Positions 17,925 through 30,635 of a stretch of DNA of 64,000 nucleotides are shown piece after piece. Location: positions 1 to 64,000 of the forward strand of contig NZ_FTMV01000011.1 in NCBI RefSeq assembly GCF_900156175.1. Reading direction: 5' to 3'. A program made the position numbers and the translations under genes. Within the stretch, counting starts at the first letter, position 1. Each line of letters begins with the position of its first letter. The notes under the pieces were generated by a model that saw only the letters and a list, made by a program, of their open reading frames with translations, searched no databases and was not told the DNA's origin. This stretch comes from Janthinobacterium sp. TND4EL3. GTDB lineage: Bacteria; Pseudomonadota; Gammaproteobacteria; Burkholderiales; Burkholderiaceae_D.

Positions 17925-18230
17925 CTAGCTTGACTTTCGGTAGCTGCGCACGGCGTCATTGGCCTGTTCGTCTATAATTTTTTGCAACTTCGGCTGCCCC
18001 GCATACTTGGCGGAGAGCCGCTTCCACTGCCGTTGCGCCTGCCCGCACGATTGTTCGATGGCTTGCGTGATCTCGCGCTGGCGCGCCTTGTCATTGTCAT
18101 CCCACTCGCCGGCGAAATGCTCGCACATCTGGGCATTTTCGGCGAACCGCGCCACGTCTTTCGGCAGTTTTTCCTGGGCGCCAGCCAGCAGGGGCAGGCA
18201 AGCGAACACGACGGCAAACAGCAGCTGCAT
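17925..18230 (-). CDS. Small secreted hypothetical protein
   Basis: A 101-residue protein with a clear Sec signal peptide (MQLLFAVVFACLPLLAGAQ, cleavage after AGA). The mature part is charged and helical, with two cysteines (MCEHF and SCGQA) that could form a disulphide. An AAGGA ribosome-binding site lies before the ATG. It starts 10 bases after the mnmE stop, so it may be the second gene of an mnmE transcript. No known family is recognised. Confidence 0.7.
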   Translation of the reverse strand: MQLLFAVVFACLPLLAGAQEKLPKDVARFAENAQMCEHFAGEWDDNDKARQREITQAIEQSCGQAQRQWKRLSAKYAGQPKLQKIIDEQANDAVRSYRKSS

Positions 18231-18240
18231 CAGACAGTCC

Positions 18241-19620
18241 TTATTTGCCGATGCAGAAACGGCTGAAAATCACGCCCAGCAGATCGTCAGGCGAGAATTC
18301 TCCCGTGATGCTCGACAGCTGCACCTGCGCCAGGCGCAGCTCTTCGGCGAACAGGTCCAGCGACTGGTCGTCCTGCGCCGCGTGCTCGGCGGCGATATTC
18401 AAGTGCTTGCCGGCCGACTTGAGCGCGATCAAATGGCGTTCGCGCGCCAGGTACAGCGATTCGCCCGTCTGCTGCCAGCCGGCGATGCGCAGCAACTCGG
18501 CGCGCAGCAGGTCGATGCCGATGTGCTCATGGGCAGACAGGTATACATGGGTGGCGTCCGGCATGCTGTCGACACCGGGCTTGTGGCCCGACAAGTCAAT
18601 CTTGTTCCATACGCGCACCACGGGCACGCCTTCGGGGAAGGCGGCGACGATGGTTTCATCGGCCAAGGTGGGGCCATGGTCGGCGTCAAGCAGGTGCAGG
18701 ATCACGTCCGCCTTGCCGATTTCGCCCCAGGTGCGCTCGATGCCGATGCGCTCGACGGCGTCGATGGTGTCGCCCGCGCTGCGGATGCCGGCCGTATCGA
18801 TGATGTTGAGCGGAATGCCCTCGATCTGGATGGTTTCGCTGACCTTGTCGCGCGTGGTGCCGGCGATCGGCGTCACAATGGCCACATCGGCGCCCGCCAG
18901 CGCATTGAGCAGCGACGACTTGCCCACGTTCGGCTGGCCCGCCAGCACGACATTCAAACCTTCGCGCAGCAGCGCGCCCTGCGCCGCCTGGGCAAACACC
19001 TTATTTAACGCTACGATGACGGCCTTTAATTGACCGCGCGCATTCGATTTTTCCAGGAAGTCGATTTCTTCTTCCGGAAAGTCCAAAGTTGCCTCGACCA
19101 GCATCCTCAACCCCGTCACCTGCTCCACCAGCGCGTGGATGGTGTTCGAGAACGCGCCCGACAGCGATTGCGAGGCGGACTTGGCGGCCGCTTCCGTCGA
19201 GGCGTCGATCAGGTCGGCCACGGCTTCGGCTTGCGCCAGATCAAGCTTGTCATTGAGGAAAGCACGGCGCGTGAATTCGCCCGGCTCGGCCAGGCGCAGG
19301 CCGCCGTCCTTGCCCGCTTCGAGCACGCGCGCCAGAAGCAGTTGCAGCACGACAGGACCACCGTGGCCCTGCAATTCCAGCACGTCTTCGCCCGTGTAGG
19401 AATGCGGCCCCTTGAAGTGGATGGCGATGCCCTGGTCGATGATGCTGCCATCGGCTTCCGTAAACGGCAGATAGGTGGCGTGGCGCGGTTTCAGCGTTTG
19501 CGCGCCGAACAGGGCCGTCATCAAAGGAGCGAGGTTTTTGCCGGAGGCGCGTACCACGCCGATGCCGCCGCGTCCCGGTGCGGTGGCGATGGCGGCGATA
19601 GGGGAAGAATCGAGTTTCAT
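18241..19620 (-). CDS. mnmE: tRNA modification GTPase MnmE
   Basis: With MnmG it installs the carboxymethylaminomethyl group on U34 of several tRNAs. All parts are present in 459 residues: the N-terminal tetrahydrofolate-binding domain ([20 protein letters not shown]), a GTPase domain inserted in the helical domain with GQPNVGKSS (about residue 228) and DTAG, and the invariant C-terminal FCIGK whose cysteine is catalytic. The position next to yidC-yidD-rnpA-rpmH on the same strand is the classical arrangement at bacterial origins. Confidence 0.97.
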   Translation of the reverse strand: MKLDSSPIAAIATAPGRGGIGVVRASGKNLAPLMTALFGAQTLKPRHATYLPFTEADGSIIDQGIAIHFKGPHSYTGEDVLELQGHGGPVVLQLLLARVLEAGKDGGLRLAEPGEFTRRAFLNDKLDLAQAEAVADLIDASTEAAAKSASQSLSGAFSNTIHALVEQVTGLRMLVEATLDFPEEEIDFLEKSNARGQLKAVIVALNKVFAQAAQGALLREGLNVVLAGQPNVGKSSLLNALAGADVAIVTPIAGTTRDKVSETIQIEGIPLNIIDTAGIRSAGDTIDAVERIGIERTWGEIGKADVILHLLDADHGPTLADETIVAAFPEGVPVVRVWNKIDLSGHKPGVDSMPDATHVYLSAHEHIGIDLLRAELLRIAGWQQTGESLYLARERHLIALKSAGKHLNIAAEHAAQDDQSLDLFAEELRLAQVQLSSITGEFSPDDLLGVIFSRFCIGK

Positions 19621-19764
19621 GGCGTAATTGTAGTGTATTCGGGAAAGGCTGCAGGGGGCGCGCTATTGTCAGCGACAAACCGGTGCACGTGCAGGGGGCG
19701 TTCAGTGGAAAGCCGGCAAAACCCACTCTTTTTGACCGCGGGCCCAGTGGACCCGATGTCAAAA

Positions 19765-19787
19765 AAAAGCCCGCGCGAGGCGGGCTT
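19765..19787 (-). terminator. Rho-independent terminator of the rpmH-yidC operon
   Basis: A 9-bp stem (AAAGCCCGC / GCGGGCTTT) with a 5-base loop is followed on the minus strand by a run of eight T. It lies 18 bases beyond the yidC stop. Confidence 0.9.
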
Positions 19788-19805
19788 TCTGGTCGCTGGC
19801 CGGGC

Positions 19806-21533
19806 TTACTTGACGGCTGGCGCGTATTTCTTGGTGATCACCCATTGCTGGCCGATCGACAGGACGTTGTTGACGACCCAGTAGAGTACCAAGCCCGACG
19901 GGAAGAAGAAGAACATCACCGAGAATGCCAACGGCATGAACAGCATCATCTTCGCTTGCATCGGATCGGCCGGGGCCGGGTTCAGCTTGGTCGTGATGAA
20001 CATCGAGATCGCGTACAGCACGGGCAGGATGCACCATGGGTCATGCTGGGCCAGGTCGGTGATCCAGCCGATCCATGGCGCGCCGCGGATTTCCACGGAC
20101 GCGTTCAGCACCCAGTACAGGGCGATAAACACGGGCATCTGGATCAAGATCGGCAGGCAGCCGCCCAGCGGATTGATCTTTTCCGTCTTGTACAGCTCCA
20201 TCGTGGCCTGGTTCATCTTTTGCGGATCGCCTTTGAAGCGTTCGCGGATGGCCTGCATCTTCGGCGTGACCAGTTTCATCTTGGCCATGCTGCGGTAGCC
20301 GGCGGCCGACAGCGGGAAGAACAGCAGCTTGATCAGGATCGTGAAGGCGATGATGGTCCAGCCCCAGTTACCGAGCACGCTGTGGATCTGCTCCATGACC
20401 CAGAACATCGGCTTGGCGATGATGGTCAGCCAGCCGTAATCCTTGACCAGTTCCAGGCCAGGCGAAACGGCTTCGAGCAGGTGGGCGATTTGCGGGCCCG
20501 AGTACAGCTTGCTGTCCATGCTGGCCGAGGCGCCGGGCGCCAGGGTAGGCAGCGGCAGCACGTTGCCGATGGCATACAGGTTGGTGTCGAGCTTTTTCGT
20601 GAAGATGTCGCGCTTGACGTTATCTGGCGGAACGAAGGCCGACACGAAGAAGTGTTGCGAAATCGCAAACCAGCCGCCATTCGCCGATTGCGGATGCAGG
20701 CCCTTCATGGCGTTGTCGTTGCCCTTCTTCTCGTCTTCCACGGCCGCTTTTTCGATCTTCTCGAACGTCAGCTTCTGGTACTTGTCCTGCGGCGTGTACA
20801 GGGTAGGGCCGGTGAAGCTGCTGTTGAAGAAGGAGTCGCCGACCGGCTTGTTGCCGTCATGCGTCAGTTGCAGGTACAGCTGCGGCGTGACGGGCGCGGC
20901 GCCCACGTTGGCCACGTCGTGGCGCACGTCGATGACGTAGTCGCCGCGCTTGAACGTAAATGTCTTGGTCAGCTTGACGCCGCCTTCGACCGCTTCCATG
21001 ACCAGCTGGATCTGCTTGCCGTCGGCCAAGGTGCGTACGCCAGGCTGTACGGTGAAGCCCGTGTTATGCGTGGGGAAAGGACCGCCGACCAGGCCCGACT
21101 GCGCCAGGTAGGTGTGGTTGCTGCCCACGTCGAACAGCACTTCGTTTTGCTTGCCTTCGTCAGGCTGGCACCATTTGAACAGGCCGAAGCAGCCGCCGAA
21201 CCAGCCCGGATTGCCCGCGCCCTTGAATTTCAGCAATTCCAGACGCTTGACCTGGCCGCCCAGGGTGTCGATGTCGACCTTGATGACGTCGGTGGTGATG
21301 GTAATCACTTCGCGCTTGAACGCGGCGGGATCGGTCGCTTCGCCAGGCACGGCGGTCGCGCCGGCAGCAGCCAGGGCGGCCGTTTTGGCCGGGGTGACAG
21401 GCGCCTTGGCGGTTTGTTCCGTGTTCGCGGAGAACATCGACGGCTTGCCGTTCGAGATCATCCATTCGTTCCAGAGAATTACCAGCGAGACGGAAAACAC
21501 GATCCACAGGATGGTACGTTTATTGATATCCAT
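19806..21533 (-). CDS. yidC: Membrane protein insertase YidC
   Basis: A 575-residue inner-membrane insertase working with SecYEG or alone. It shows an N-terminal anchor (MDINKRTILWIVFSVSLVIL), a large periplasmic beta-sandwich domain (about residues 60-340) and a C-terminal five-helix insertase core. The core carries the hydrophilic-groove Arg in AAGYRSMAKM and the GGCLPILIQMPVFIALYW signature. The ATG at 21533 fits the conserved N-terminus; a longer frame extends 11 codons upstream. It follows yidD closely. Confidence 0.97.
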   Translation of the reverse strand: MDINKRTILWIVFSVSLVILWNEWMISNGKPSMFSANTEQTAKAPVTPAKTAALAAAGATAVPGEATDPAAFKREVITITTDVIKVDIDTLGGQVKRLELLKFKGAGNPGWFGGCFGLFKWCQPDEGKQNEVLFDVGSNHTYLAQSGLVGGPFPTHNTGFTVQPGVRTLADGKQIQLVMEAVEGGVKLTKTFTFKRGDYVIDVRHDVANVGAAPVTPQLYLQLTHDGNKPVGDSFFNSSFTGPTLYTPQDKYQKLTFEKIEKAAVEDEKKGNDNAMKGLHPQSANGGWFAISQHFFVSAFVPPDNVKRDIFTKKLDTNLYAIGNVLPLPTLAPGASASMDSKLYSGPQIAHLLEAVSPGLELVKDYGWLTIIAKPMFWVMEQIHSVLGNWGWTIIAFTILIKLLFFPLSAAGYRSMAKMKLVTPKMQAIRERFKGDPQKMNQATMELYKTEKINPLGGCLPILIQMPVFIALYWVLNASVEIRGAPWIGWITDLAQHDPWCILPVLYAISMFITTKLNPAPADPMQAKMMLFMPLAFSVMFFFFPSGLVLYWVVNNVLSIGQQWVITKKYAPAVK

Positions 21534-21544
21534 TAGGGTATTTG

Positions 21545-21805
21545 TCAGGAGTGGTTGCAACCGCAAGCGGTCGTTGAAGATTGTTTGCCATCGGCCGGCG
21601 GCACCGGGTCGACGCCCCCGTCATTCCAGGGGTGGCAACGGCACAGGCGCTTGGCAGCCAGCAGGCTGCCCTTGGCCGTACCGTGCACGCGCAGCGCTTC
21701 CATCGCGTAATGCGAACAGCTCGGATAGAAACGGCAATTCTGTCCCAGCATGGGGCTGATCAGCAACTGATAAGCGCGCAGCAGGAACAGCAGCAGGGTT
21801 TTCAT
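21545..21805 (-). CDS. yidD: Membrane protein insertion efficiency factor YidD
   Basis: An 86-residue protein with the family hallmarks [26 protein letters not shown] and RLCRCHPW. It has an amphipathic N-terminus and a cysteine-containing core. It aids YidC-dependent insertion and is encoded between rnpA and yidC in most bacteria. It overlaps the rnpA stop by 4 bases, indicating coupled translation. The C-terminus is His/Cys-containing (ACGCNHS), a little unusual. Confidence 0.95.
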   Translation of the reverse strand: MKTLLLFLLRAYQLLISPMLGQNCRFYPSCSHYAMEALRVHGTAKGSLLAAKRLCRCHPWNDGGVDPVPPADGKQSSTTACGCNHS

Positions 21806-22260
21806 GGCGCGGATGGTGGTGGCGCAGCAACAGAACGGGCCTGGGCGGCGATTTGCGCCGCGAACAGGCGGCTCAATTCTTCACGCAGCTCGGCTTTGAG
21901 CTTGCTCGTGGTGGCCGGGCCATCCTTGCTGTTGACGGCGCGCGACAAACGCACCACGCAGTCGACCGGCGGCATCGCGCTGTTGCGAAACAGCTCGCGC
22001 GTGACGCGCTTGATCGTGTTGCGGGTCGCCGCGCGCGGCGCGAAACGCTTGGCCACAACGACGCCCAGCCGCGCATGCGGCAATTGATTATGTCGGGTGT
22101 ACAGCACAAAATGCGCTGTTTTTTGCGAAGGGCGCAAACGAAAAACGGATGAAAATTCATCCGTTTTAACGATACGCCGAAAGCGCGCGAAGTCGTGTGA
22201 ACCTTCGCGTTGATTGCCGACTGGAGTACAGCTAGCCACGCGATCAGCTGTCAACGACAA
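21802..22260 (-). CDS. rnpA: Ribonuclease P protein component
   Basis: The basic protein subunit (152 residues) that helps the RnpB RNA mature tRNA 5' ends. The RNR-like signature is [13 protein letters not shown], following [13 protein letters not shown]. The N-terminus carries about 20 extra residues before the conserved [14 protein letters not shown]; internal starts are not obviously better, so the true start may lie downstream. It sits 2 bases after the rpmH stop, the universal arrangement. Confidence 0.95.
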   Translation of the reverse strand: MSLTADRVASCTPVGNQREGSHDFARFRRIVKTDEFSSVFRLRPSQKTAHFVLYTRHNQLPHARLGVVVAKRFAPRAATRNTIKRVTRELFRNSAMPPVDCVVRLSRAVNSKDGPATTSKLKAELREELSRLFAAQIAAQARSVAAPPPSAP

Positions 22261-22262
22261 GC

Positions 22263-22397
22263 CTAGACGGCCAGACGTTTGCGGCCTTTTGCGCGACGTG
22301 CGTTGAGCACATCACGGCCACCACGGGTAGCCATACGAGCGCGGAAGCCGTGCGTACGCTTGCGGCGAACGACGGAAGGTTGGTAAGTACGTTTCAT
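22263..22397 (-). CDS. rpmH: 50S ribosomal protein L34
   Basis: A 44-residue, very basic ribosomal protein with the canonical start [18 protein letters not shown] and end [13 protein letters not shown]. It is the first gene of the leftward operon from the origin. Its promoter and leader must lie in the rpmH-dnaA gap. Confidence 0.98.
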   Translation of the reverse strand: MKRTYQPSVVRRKRTHGFRARMATRGGRDVLNARRAKGRKRLAV

Positions 22398-22526
22398 GTT
22401 GGTCTCGCTAAAAACAAAAAAAATGCAAAATCGGGTCTGACGTCCCGTCAGTTTTTGGTGCCAATGACAATCGCGCACTTATGCCAAGGCACAAGCTGGC
22501 CAATCTCATCGCCCGCTGGAACGCGC

Positions 22527-22630
22527 ACCAAATCGACTACGCGGAGCGATTTGCGGCCTCCGGTGCTCACTGTGCCTTCGCACAGTTGCGCGCCTCAGCC
22601 ACAACTCATCACCGCTCGCTACGATTTGGT
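22527..22630. repeat. Inverted-repeat element in oriC gap
   Basis: Terminal arms ACCAAATCG (22527-22535) and CGATTTGGT (22622-22630) are a perfect 9-bp inverted repeat around ~86 bases. The interior shares blocks with the element at 54820-54949: TTTGCGGCCT, GCTCAC and CCGCTCGCTACG. It appears to be a diverged member of the same small non-coding repeat family. It is inserted between rpmH and the DnaA boxes. Confidence 0.6.
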
Positions 22631-22839
22631 ACTGCGTCGTTAATCCACGCTTAGTCCATATTGTCGTTCCAAATGAATAAACACGGAATACGGGCGGGGA
22701 ACCCTGAATTATTCAGCATATGCCCCCCTCTTGTCAAGGATTGCCGTGATCGCCAGGAAATTTCCGCGCCGCGCCCCACCTGCCGCCAAGCCCGCACCAG
22801 CACTGCCTGTGACGGGATAACCGGGGGATAAGTCCACTC

Positions 22840-22848
22840 TTATGCACA
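22840..22848 (+). promoter_or_regulatory. DnaA box (variant TTATGCACA)
   Basis: It matches the relaxed DnaA-box consensus TTWTNCACA exactly. It lies 40 bases before the perfect box in the opposite orientation. Confidence 0.6.
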
Positions 22849-22887
22849 CGGCGCCCCACCCCGCCACAGAAAAATAACAGCCGTGCC

Positions 22888-22896
22888 TGTGGATAA
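22888..22896 (-). promoter_or_regulatory. DnaA box (perfect TTATCCACA)
   Basis: It reads TTATCCACA on the minus strand. It overlaps the -35 hexamer of the likely dnaA promoter, which suggests DnaA autorepression as described for E. coli dnaA. Confidence 0.8.
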
Positions 22897-22918
22897 CTTT
22901 GGCAGTCGGGAGTAGAAT
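22890..22918 (+). promoter_or_regulatory. Likely dnaA promoter
   Basis: A -35 TGGATA (22890-22895), 17-bp spacer and -10 TAGAAT (22913-22918) lie 104 bases before the dnaA ATG. The -35 is inside the perfect DnaA box. Confidence 0.55.
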
Positions 22919-23021
22919 AGCGCGTTACGTGTGGCGAGCCCTCGCGCGACGCCGGCCTTGCAACACGGTGACCGCAGGGCAGAATCGATACGCCCTCCCA
23001 CACCTTTTCACATAGACATAC

Positions 23022-24416
23022 ATGGATAATTTCTGGCAGGCCTGTTCCGCGCAGTTGGAACTGGAGCTGACACCGCAACAATTCAGTGCGTGGATCAAAC
23101 CGCTTATCCCTCTCGATTACGAGGAGGGCAAGCTGCGCATTGCTGCGCCCAATCGCTTCAAGCTCGATTGGGTCAAGACCCAGTTCGCCAGCCGCATCAC
23201 GGCCCTGGCCATACAATACTTCGAAGCGCCCACGGAAGTGCAGTTCGTGCTCGACCCGCGCCTGGCCCTGCCGAAGAAGCCCGTTGCCGCCAGCACCCCG
23301 GCCAGCGACCCGAATGGCGGCGCGCCCAGCGCGCGCCCGGCGGAGCCGCAGCCGAGCGTGCCGGAACTGAGCATCGGCGCGGCGCCGCGCCGCGAGCAGA
23401 GCCGCATCAACACCGACCTGACCTTCGACAGTTTTGTTACGGGTAAAGCCAACCAGCTGGCGCGCGCCGCCGCCATCCAGGTGGCAAACAACCCGGGCGT
23501 GTCGTATAACCCGCTGTTCTTCTACGGCGGCGTCGGCCTCGGTAAAACCCACTTGATCCACGCCATCGGCAACCAGGTGATGGCCGACAATCCGGGCGCG
23601 AAGATCCGCTACATCCACGCGGAACAGTACGTCCGCGACGTAGTGACCGCTTACCAGCGCAAGGGTTTCGACGATTTCAAGCACTACTATCACTCGCTCG
23701 ACATGCTGCTGATCGATGATATCCAGTTCTTTGGCGGCAAGAGCCGCACGCAGGAAGAGTTTTTCTATGCGTTCGAGGCATTAATTGCTGCTAAGAAACA
23801 AATCATCATCACTTCGGATACGTATCCGAAGGAAATCACGGGCATGGACGACCGCCTGATCTCGCGCTTCGACTCGGGCCTGACGGTGGCCATCGAACCG
23901 CCGGAACTGGAAATGCGCGTGGCGATTCTGTTGAAAAAAGCCAAGCAGGAAGGCGTGACCTTCTCCGACGACGTGGCCTTCTTTGTTGCCAAGCACTTGC
24001 GCTCGAACGTGCGTGAGCTCGAAGGCGCGCTGCGCAAAATTCTGGCCTACTCGCGTTTCCATGGCAAAGACATCACGATCGATATCGTCAAGGAAGCCCT
24101 GAAGGACTTGCTGTCGGTGCAGAACCGCCAGATTTCCGTGGAAAACATCCAGAAAACGGTGGCGGACTTCTTCAATATCAAGGTGGCCGACATGTATTCG
24201 AAGCGCCGCCCCGCGAATATCGCCCGGCCACGGCAGATCGCCATGTACCTGGCCAAGGAATTGACGCAGAAGAGCCTGCCGGAAATCGGCGAGCTGTTCG
24301 GCGGCCGCGACCACACCACGGTGCTGCATGCCGTGCGCAAGATCGCGCTGGACCGCACCAAGAACCCGGAATGCAACCATGAATTGCATGTACTGGAACA
24401 AACCTTGAAGGGTTAA
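23022..24416 (+). CDS. dnaA: Chromosomal replication initiator protein DnaA
   Basis: A 464-residue AAA+ initiator that binds DnaA boxes and opens oriC. Domain I ([22 protein letters not shown]) is followed by a Pro/Ala-rich linker (about residues 85-125). The AAA+ core has Walker [11 protein letters not shown] (about 169) and Walker B LLIDDIQF (about 229). The C-terminal DNA-binding domain has the signature [14 protein letters not shown]. Length and order are standard. Confidence 0.98.
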   Translation: MDNFWQACSAQLELELTPQQFSAWIKPLIPLDYEEGKLRIAAPNRFKLDWVKTQFASRITALAIQYFEAPTEVQFVLDPRLALPKKPVAASTPASDPNGGAPSARPAEPQPSVPELSIGAAPRREQSRINTDLTFDSFVTGKANQLARAAAIQVANNPGVSYNPLFFYGGVGLGKTHLIHAIGNQVMADNPGAKIRYIHAEQYVRDVVTAYQRKGFDDFKHYYHSLDMLLIDDIQFFGGKSRTQEEFFYAFEALIAAKKQIIITSDTYPKEITGMDDRLISRFDSGLTVAIEPPELEMRVAILLKKAKQEGVTFSDDVAFFVAKHLRSNVRELEGALRKILAYSRFHGKDITIDIVKEALKDLLSVQNRQISVENIQKTVADFFNIKVADMYSKRRPANIARPRQIAMYLAKELTQKSLPEIGELFGGRDHTTVLHAVRKIALDRTKNPECNHELHVLEQTLKG

Positions 24417-24418
24417 GT

Positions 24419-24458
24419 ACACCTGACCAAACCTGCTGCGCGTCGCGCTTTGGTCAGG
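24419..24458. repeat. Hairpin after dnaA, partial copy of dispersed repeat
   Basis: CCTGACCAAA (24422-24431) pairs with TTTGGTCAGG (24449-24458) around a 17-base GC-rich loop. There is no T-run, so it is not a typical terminator. The stretch 24419-24453 is identical, apart from one base, to the left end of the element at 54819-54853, so it is a truncated copy. The remaining ~150 bases up to dnaN hold nothing recognisable except the dnaN leader. Confidence 0.65.
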
Positions 24459-24615
24459 GGTTGCAAGCACGACTGGGCAAGGCTGGCTCAAAACGTGCTT
24501 TACCCTTATTATCTGGGAGGGCGCCGCAGCCGGTCTGTCGGGGCTCCCTATGGCAAGAATTGTTAAATTAATACGTTAAACGTCGTACTGTTCAACTTAT
24601 ACATTGAGGATAAAT

Positions 24616-28301
<3,686 letters not shown>

Positions 28302-28331
28302 GCCAGCTTGCCGGTTTGCGTTGCAGCCAAG

Positions 28332-28358
28332 GCGGCCCTCCCGGGGGCCGCTTTTTTT
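28332..28358 (+). terminator. Rho-independent terminator after gyrB
   Basis: A GCGGCCC / GGGCCGC stem with a 6-base loop is followed by eight T. It ends the dnaA-dnaN-gyrB transcription unit. Confidence 0.9.
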
Positions 28359-28384
28359 TATGCCCGCAAAAATGCAAAGCCGCG

Positions 28385-28428
28385 TTGACATACTTGCCAA
28401 AAGCAAGCAATAATCTGCCATAAGCAAG
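28385..28428 (+). promoter_or_regulatory. Promoter with tandem 21-bp-spaced operator repeats
   Basis: A -35 TTGACA (28385-28390), 18-bp spacer and AATAAT -10 (28409-28414) precede the MarR-GNAT gene. Two direct repeats, TGCCAAAAGCAAG (28395-28407) and TGCCATAAGCAAG (28416-28428), lie exactly 21 bp apart. The first forms the palindrome CTTGC-caaaa-GCAAG inside the spacer. This layout suggests two MarR dimers on the same DNA face and autoregulation. Confidence 0.65.
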
Positions 28429-28445
28429 TATATGGGAGGCGTCAG

Positions 28446-29378
28446 ATGCATACGGATCAACTCGGCGAGCGCACGGACATCGTGCGCCGTTTTAATCGTT
28501 TCTATACGCGCCAGATTGGCGTACTGCATGAACACCTGCTGGACAGCGCATTCTCTCTGACGGAGGTGCGCATCCTGTATGAATTGGCGCACCGGGAACA
28601 ACTGACCAGTGCGGATCTGTGCCGCGAACTGGGCTTGAACGCGGGCTACCTGAGCCGTGTCATTGCCGGGTTTGAAAAACAGGGATTGATCGCCAAGACG
28701 CGTTCGCCCACGGATGCGCGCGCGGCGCAATTGCAGCTGACCGAGCAGGGACGGCGCACCCTCGCCCCCTTGGTCGACGCGTCGCGGCGCGAAGTGGCGG
28801 CCATGCTGGAACGCTTGCCGCCCGCGGCACAGCAAGAGCTGGTCGCTGCCATGGAGCAAATCCAGGGCGTGCTGGGGGAGCCATCGCCCAGCGCATCGCC
28901 CAGCTATATCCTGCGCAATCCGCAGCCGGGCGACATGGGCTGGATCATCCACCGGCAAGCCGTGCTGTATGCGCAGGAATATGGCTGGAACAGCGAATAC
29001 GAGGCACTCGTAGCCGACATCCTCGCCAAATTCGTACGGGAATTCGACCCGGCCCGCGAGCGCTGCTGGATCGCCGAGAAGGACGGCACGGTAATCGGTT
29101 CCGTCTTCATCGTCCGACAGGACGATACGACGGCCAAGCTGCGCCTGCTGTACGTCGATCCCTGCGCGCGCGGCCTGGGCATCGGCAGCCGCCTCGTCGA
29201 CGAGTGCCTGCGCTTCAGCCGCCAGGCCGGCTACACGAAAATGGTGTTGTGGACCAACAGCATCCTCACCGGTGCCCGGCGCATCTACGACAGGGCCGGC
29301 TTCCAGCTGGTCGAGGAAGAGGCGCATCACAGCTTTGGCAAGGACTTGATCGGCCAGGTACTGGCGCGCGAGCTGTAA
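28446..29378 (+). CDS. MarR-GNAT fusion: helix-turn-helix regulator with acetyltransferase domain
   Basis: A 310-residue fusion. Residues ~5-140 are a MarR winged-helix domain (LTEVRILYELAHREQLTSAD, then NAGYLSRVIAGFEKQGLI). Residues ~155-310 are a GNAT acetyltransferase with the acetyl-CoA loop RGLGIGSRLV. Such fusions are widespread but poorly characterised; the GNAT part may acetylate a small molecule or protein and the MarR part sense it. A GGGAGG ribosome-binding site precedes the ATG. It is a single-gene unit between terminator and the next promoter. Confidence 0.87.
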   Translation: MHTDQLGERTDIVRRFNRFYTRQIGVLHEHLLDSAFSLTEVRILYELAHREQLTSADLCRELGLNAGYLSRVIAGFEKQGLIAKTRSPTDARAAQLQLTEQGRRTLAPLVDASRREVAAMLERLPPAAQQELVAAMEQIQGVLGEPSPSASPSYILRNPQPGDMGWIIHRQAVLYAQEYGWNSEYEALVADILAKFVREFDPARERCWIAEKDGTVIGSVFIVRQDDTTAKLRLLYVDPCARGLGIGSRLVDECLRFSRQAGYTKMVLWTNSILTGARRIYDRAGFQLVEEEAHHSFGKDLIGQVLAREL

Positions 29379-29471
29379 CGCCCCGTGCCGCCGCATGGCA
29401 CTGTGGCGGCGACAGGACACTGGCCGCCGTTTTCCCCGCCCATCTCCCCACTGCCCCCAAGAAACCAGTAC

Positions 29472-29494
29472 ACTAGTTCCTGAGCGCAACTAGT
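29472..29494. promoter_or_regulatory. ACTAGT inverted repeat upstream of diguanylate cyclase
   Basis: Two ACTAGT palindromes (29472-29477 and 29489-29494) stand 17 bp apart in the promoter region of the GGDEF gene. The flanks (GTAC before, GTAC after) extend the symmetry. Possible operator; no known factor recognised. Confidence 0.35.
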
Positions 29495-29573
29495 TTTGTA
29501 CGCGCGCCATGCCGCCTGCCGTTGCCGGGAGGCGTCCCTGCCGCAAGGCCTGTTGTCCGCCGGGACGAATGCA

Positions 29574-30635
29574 ATGTTCACTTCGCGCAGCCTGTCGCCT
29601 GCCTTCTATTACCTGTTCTTTTCAGGAGAACGGGAGCAGCAGCAGCGCTTTTTCACGGAACTGCGTTTCATTTCGATAGCCATCCTGACATTTGGCCTGG
29701 CTTGCTGGCTGGTCACGTTCAGCCTGACTCTAGCGCGCGCCTCGCTCGATCATGCGCAGGCGGCGCTGGGCGTGGCGGGCATGCTGGCCGGGCTGCTGCT
29801 GACCGTGTATGCGAGGTCGCTGCAGGCGATTATCGCCAGCGGCACCATCAGCGTGCTGTTCATCGCTTTCAGCTTTCGCGTGCTGATGCTTGGTACGGAA
29901 GACCCCGCTTTTTGGGTATTGCCGCTGGGCGTGATGATCACCCTGACGACGGCGCCCATCTTCAGCGGCATCGCGTATTACCTGGGCGTGTCGCTGGGCG
30001 TGTGGGCCATCCTGGGGCTGGGACAGTTTCCCGTGCATGCGGGCCAGGCCGACCAGCATTGGCCCGTGCTGGCCGTCACCATCAGCGTGATCATCTGTCT
30101 GGCGCTGAACATCTATTTTCTCGTCTTGCGCATCCACAACTACCGCGCCCAGCGCGAGCTGGCGACGATGGCCTACAAGGATGGCTTGACGGGGCTCAAC
30201 AACCGCCGCATGTTCACGCAAGGCGCGCGCGCGCTGCAGCGCACGGCGCGCACGCCCGCCTATTTCCTGATGATCGACATCGACGACTTCAAGCAGATCA
30301 ACGACCTGCATGGCCATGACGTGGGCGATGAAGTGCTGAAAAAGACGGCCGAGGTGATAGCCGGGCTGTCGGGCGAGCACCTGTGCGGCAGGCTGGGCGG
30401 CGAAGAGTTCGCCGTCATCTACGTGGGTGAAAAGAACGCGGCCTGCGCCTTTGCCGCGCAACTGGTCGATGCCGTCGAGGCGGCGTTCGTGCCGGAACGC
30501 AAGGTATCCGTCAGCATCGGCGTGGCGGAACTGATCAAGGAAGCGGACCTGTCGCACAGCTACCGGCGCGCCGACGAATCCTTGTACCAGGCCAAGAAAA
30601 GCGGCAAGAACCGCTACGTGCTCAACGCCGCCTGA
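29574..30635 (+). CDS. Membrane diguanylate cyclase (GGDEF)
   Basis: A 353-residue enzyme predicted to make cyclic-di-GMP. About six membrane helices (residues ~25-185) form a small sensor region of unassigned type. A GGDEF domain follows: DGLTGLNNRRMF, DIDDFKQINDLHGHDVGDEVL and the active-site loop GGEEF. The inhibitory I-site RxxD five residues before GGEEF is absent (the positions read SGEH), so product inhibition may be lacking. The ATG at 29574 is preferred to an in-frame TTG at 29496. It overlaps the converging next gene by 22 bases. Confidence 0.87.
   Translation: MFTSRSLSPAFYYLFFSGEREQQQRFFTELRFISIAILTFGLACWLVTFSLTLARASLDHAQAALGVAGMLAGLLLTVYARSLQAIIASGTISVLFIAFSFRVLMLGTEDPAFWVLPLGVMITLTTAPIFSGIAYYLGVSLGVWAILGLGQFPVHAGQADQHWPVLAVTISVIICLALNIYFLVLRIHNYRAQRELATMAYKDGLTGLNNRRMFTQGARALQRTARTPAYFLMIDIDDFKQINDLHGHDVGDEVLKKTAEVIAGLSGEHLCGRLGGEEFAVIYVGEKNAACAFAAQLVDAVEAAFVPERKVSVSIGVAELIKEADLSHSYRRADESLYQAKKSGKNRYVLNAA

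Larger units (their letters stand above)
22398..23021. other. oriC: Replication origin region (oriC)
   Basis: This 624-base gap separates the leftward rpmH operon from rightward dnaA-dnaN-gyrB and contains no protein gene. It holds a perfect DnaA box (TGTGGATAA, 22888-22896), a variant box TTATGCACA (22840-22848), weaker GGGATAA/GGGGATAA sequences just before them, and a more AT-rich stretch around 22650-22735 that could unwind. The left third contains a short inverted-repeat element. Gene arrangement plus boxes make this the likely oriC; GC-skew calculation was not possible here. Confidence 0.75.

Noticed and set aside
19683-21536. 617-residue open frame antisense to yidC
   Set aside because: Shadow of yidC, which is certain by content and position.
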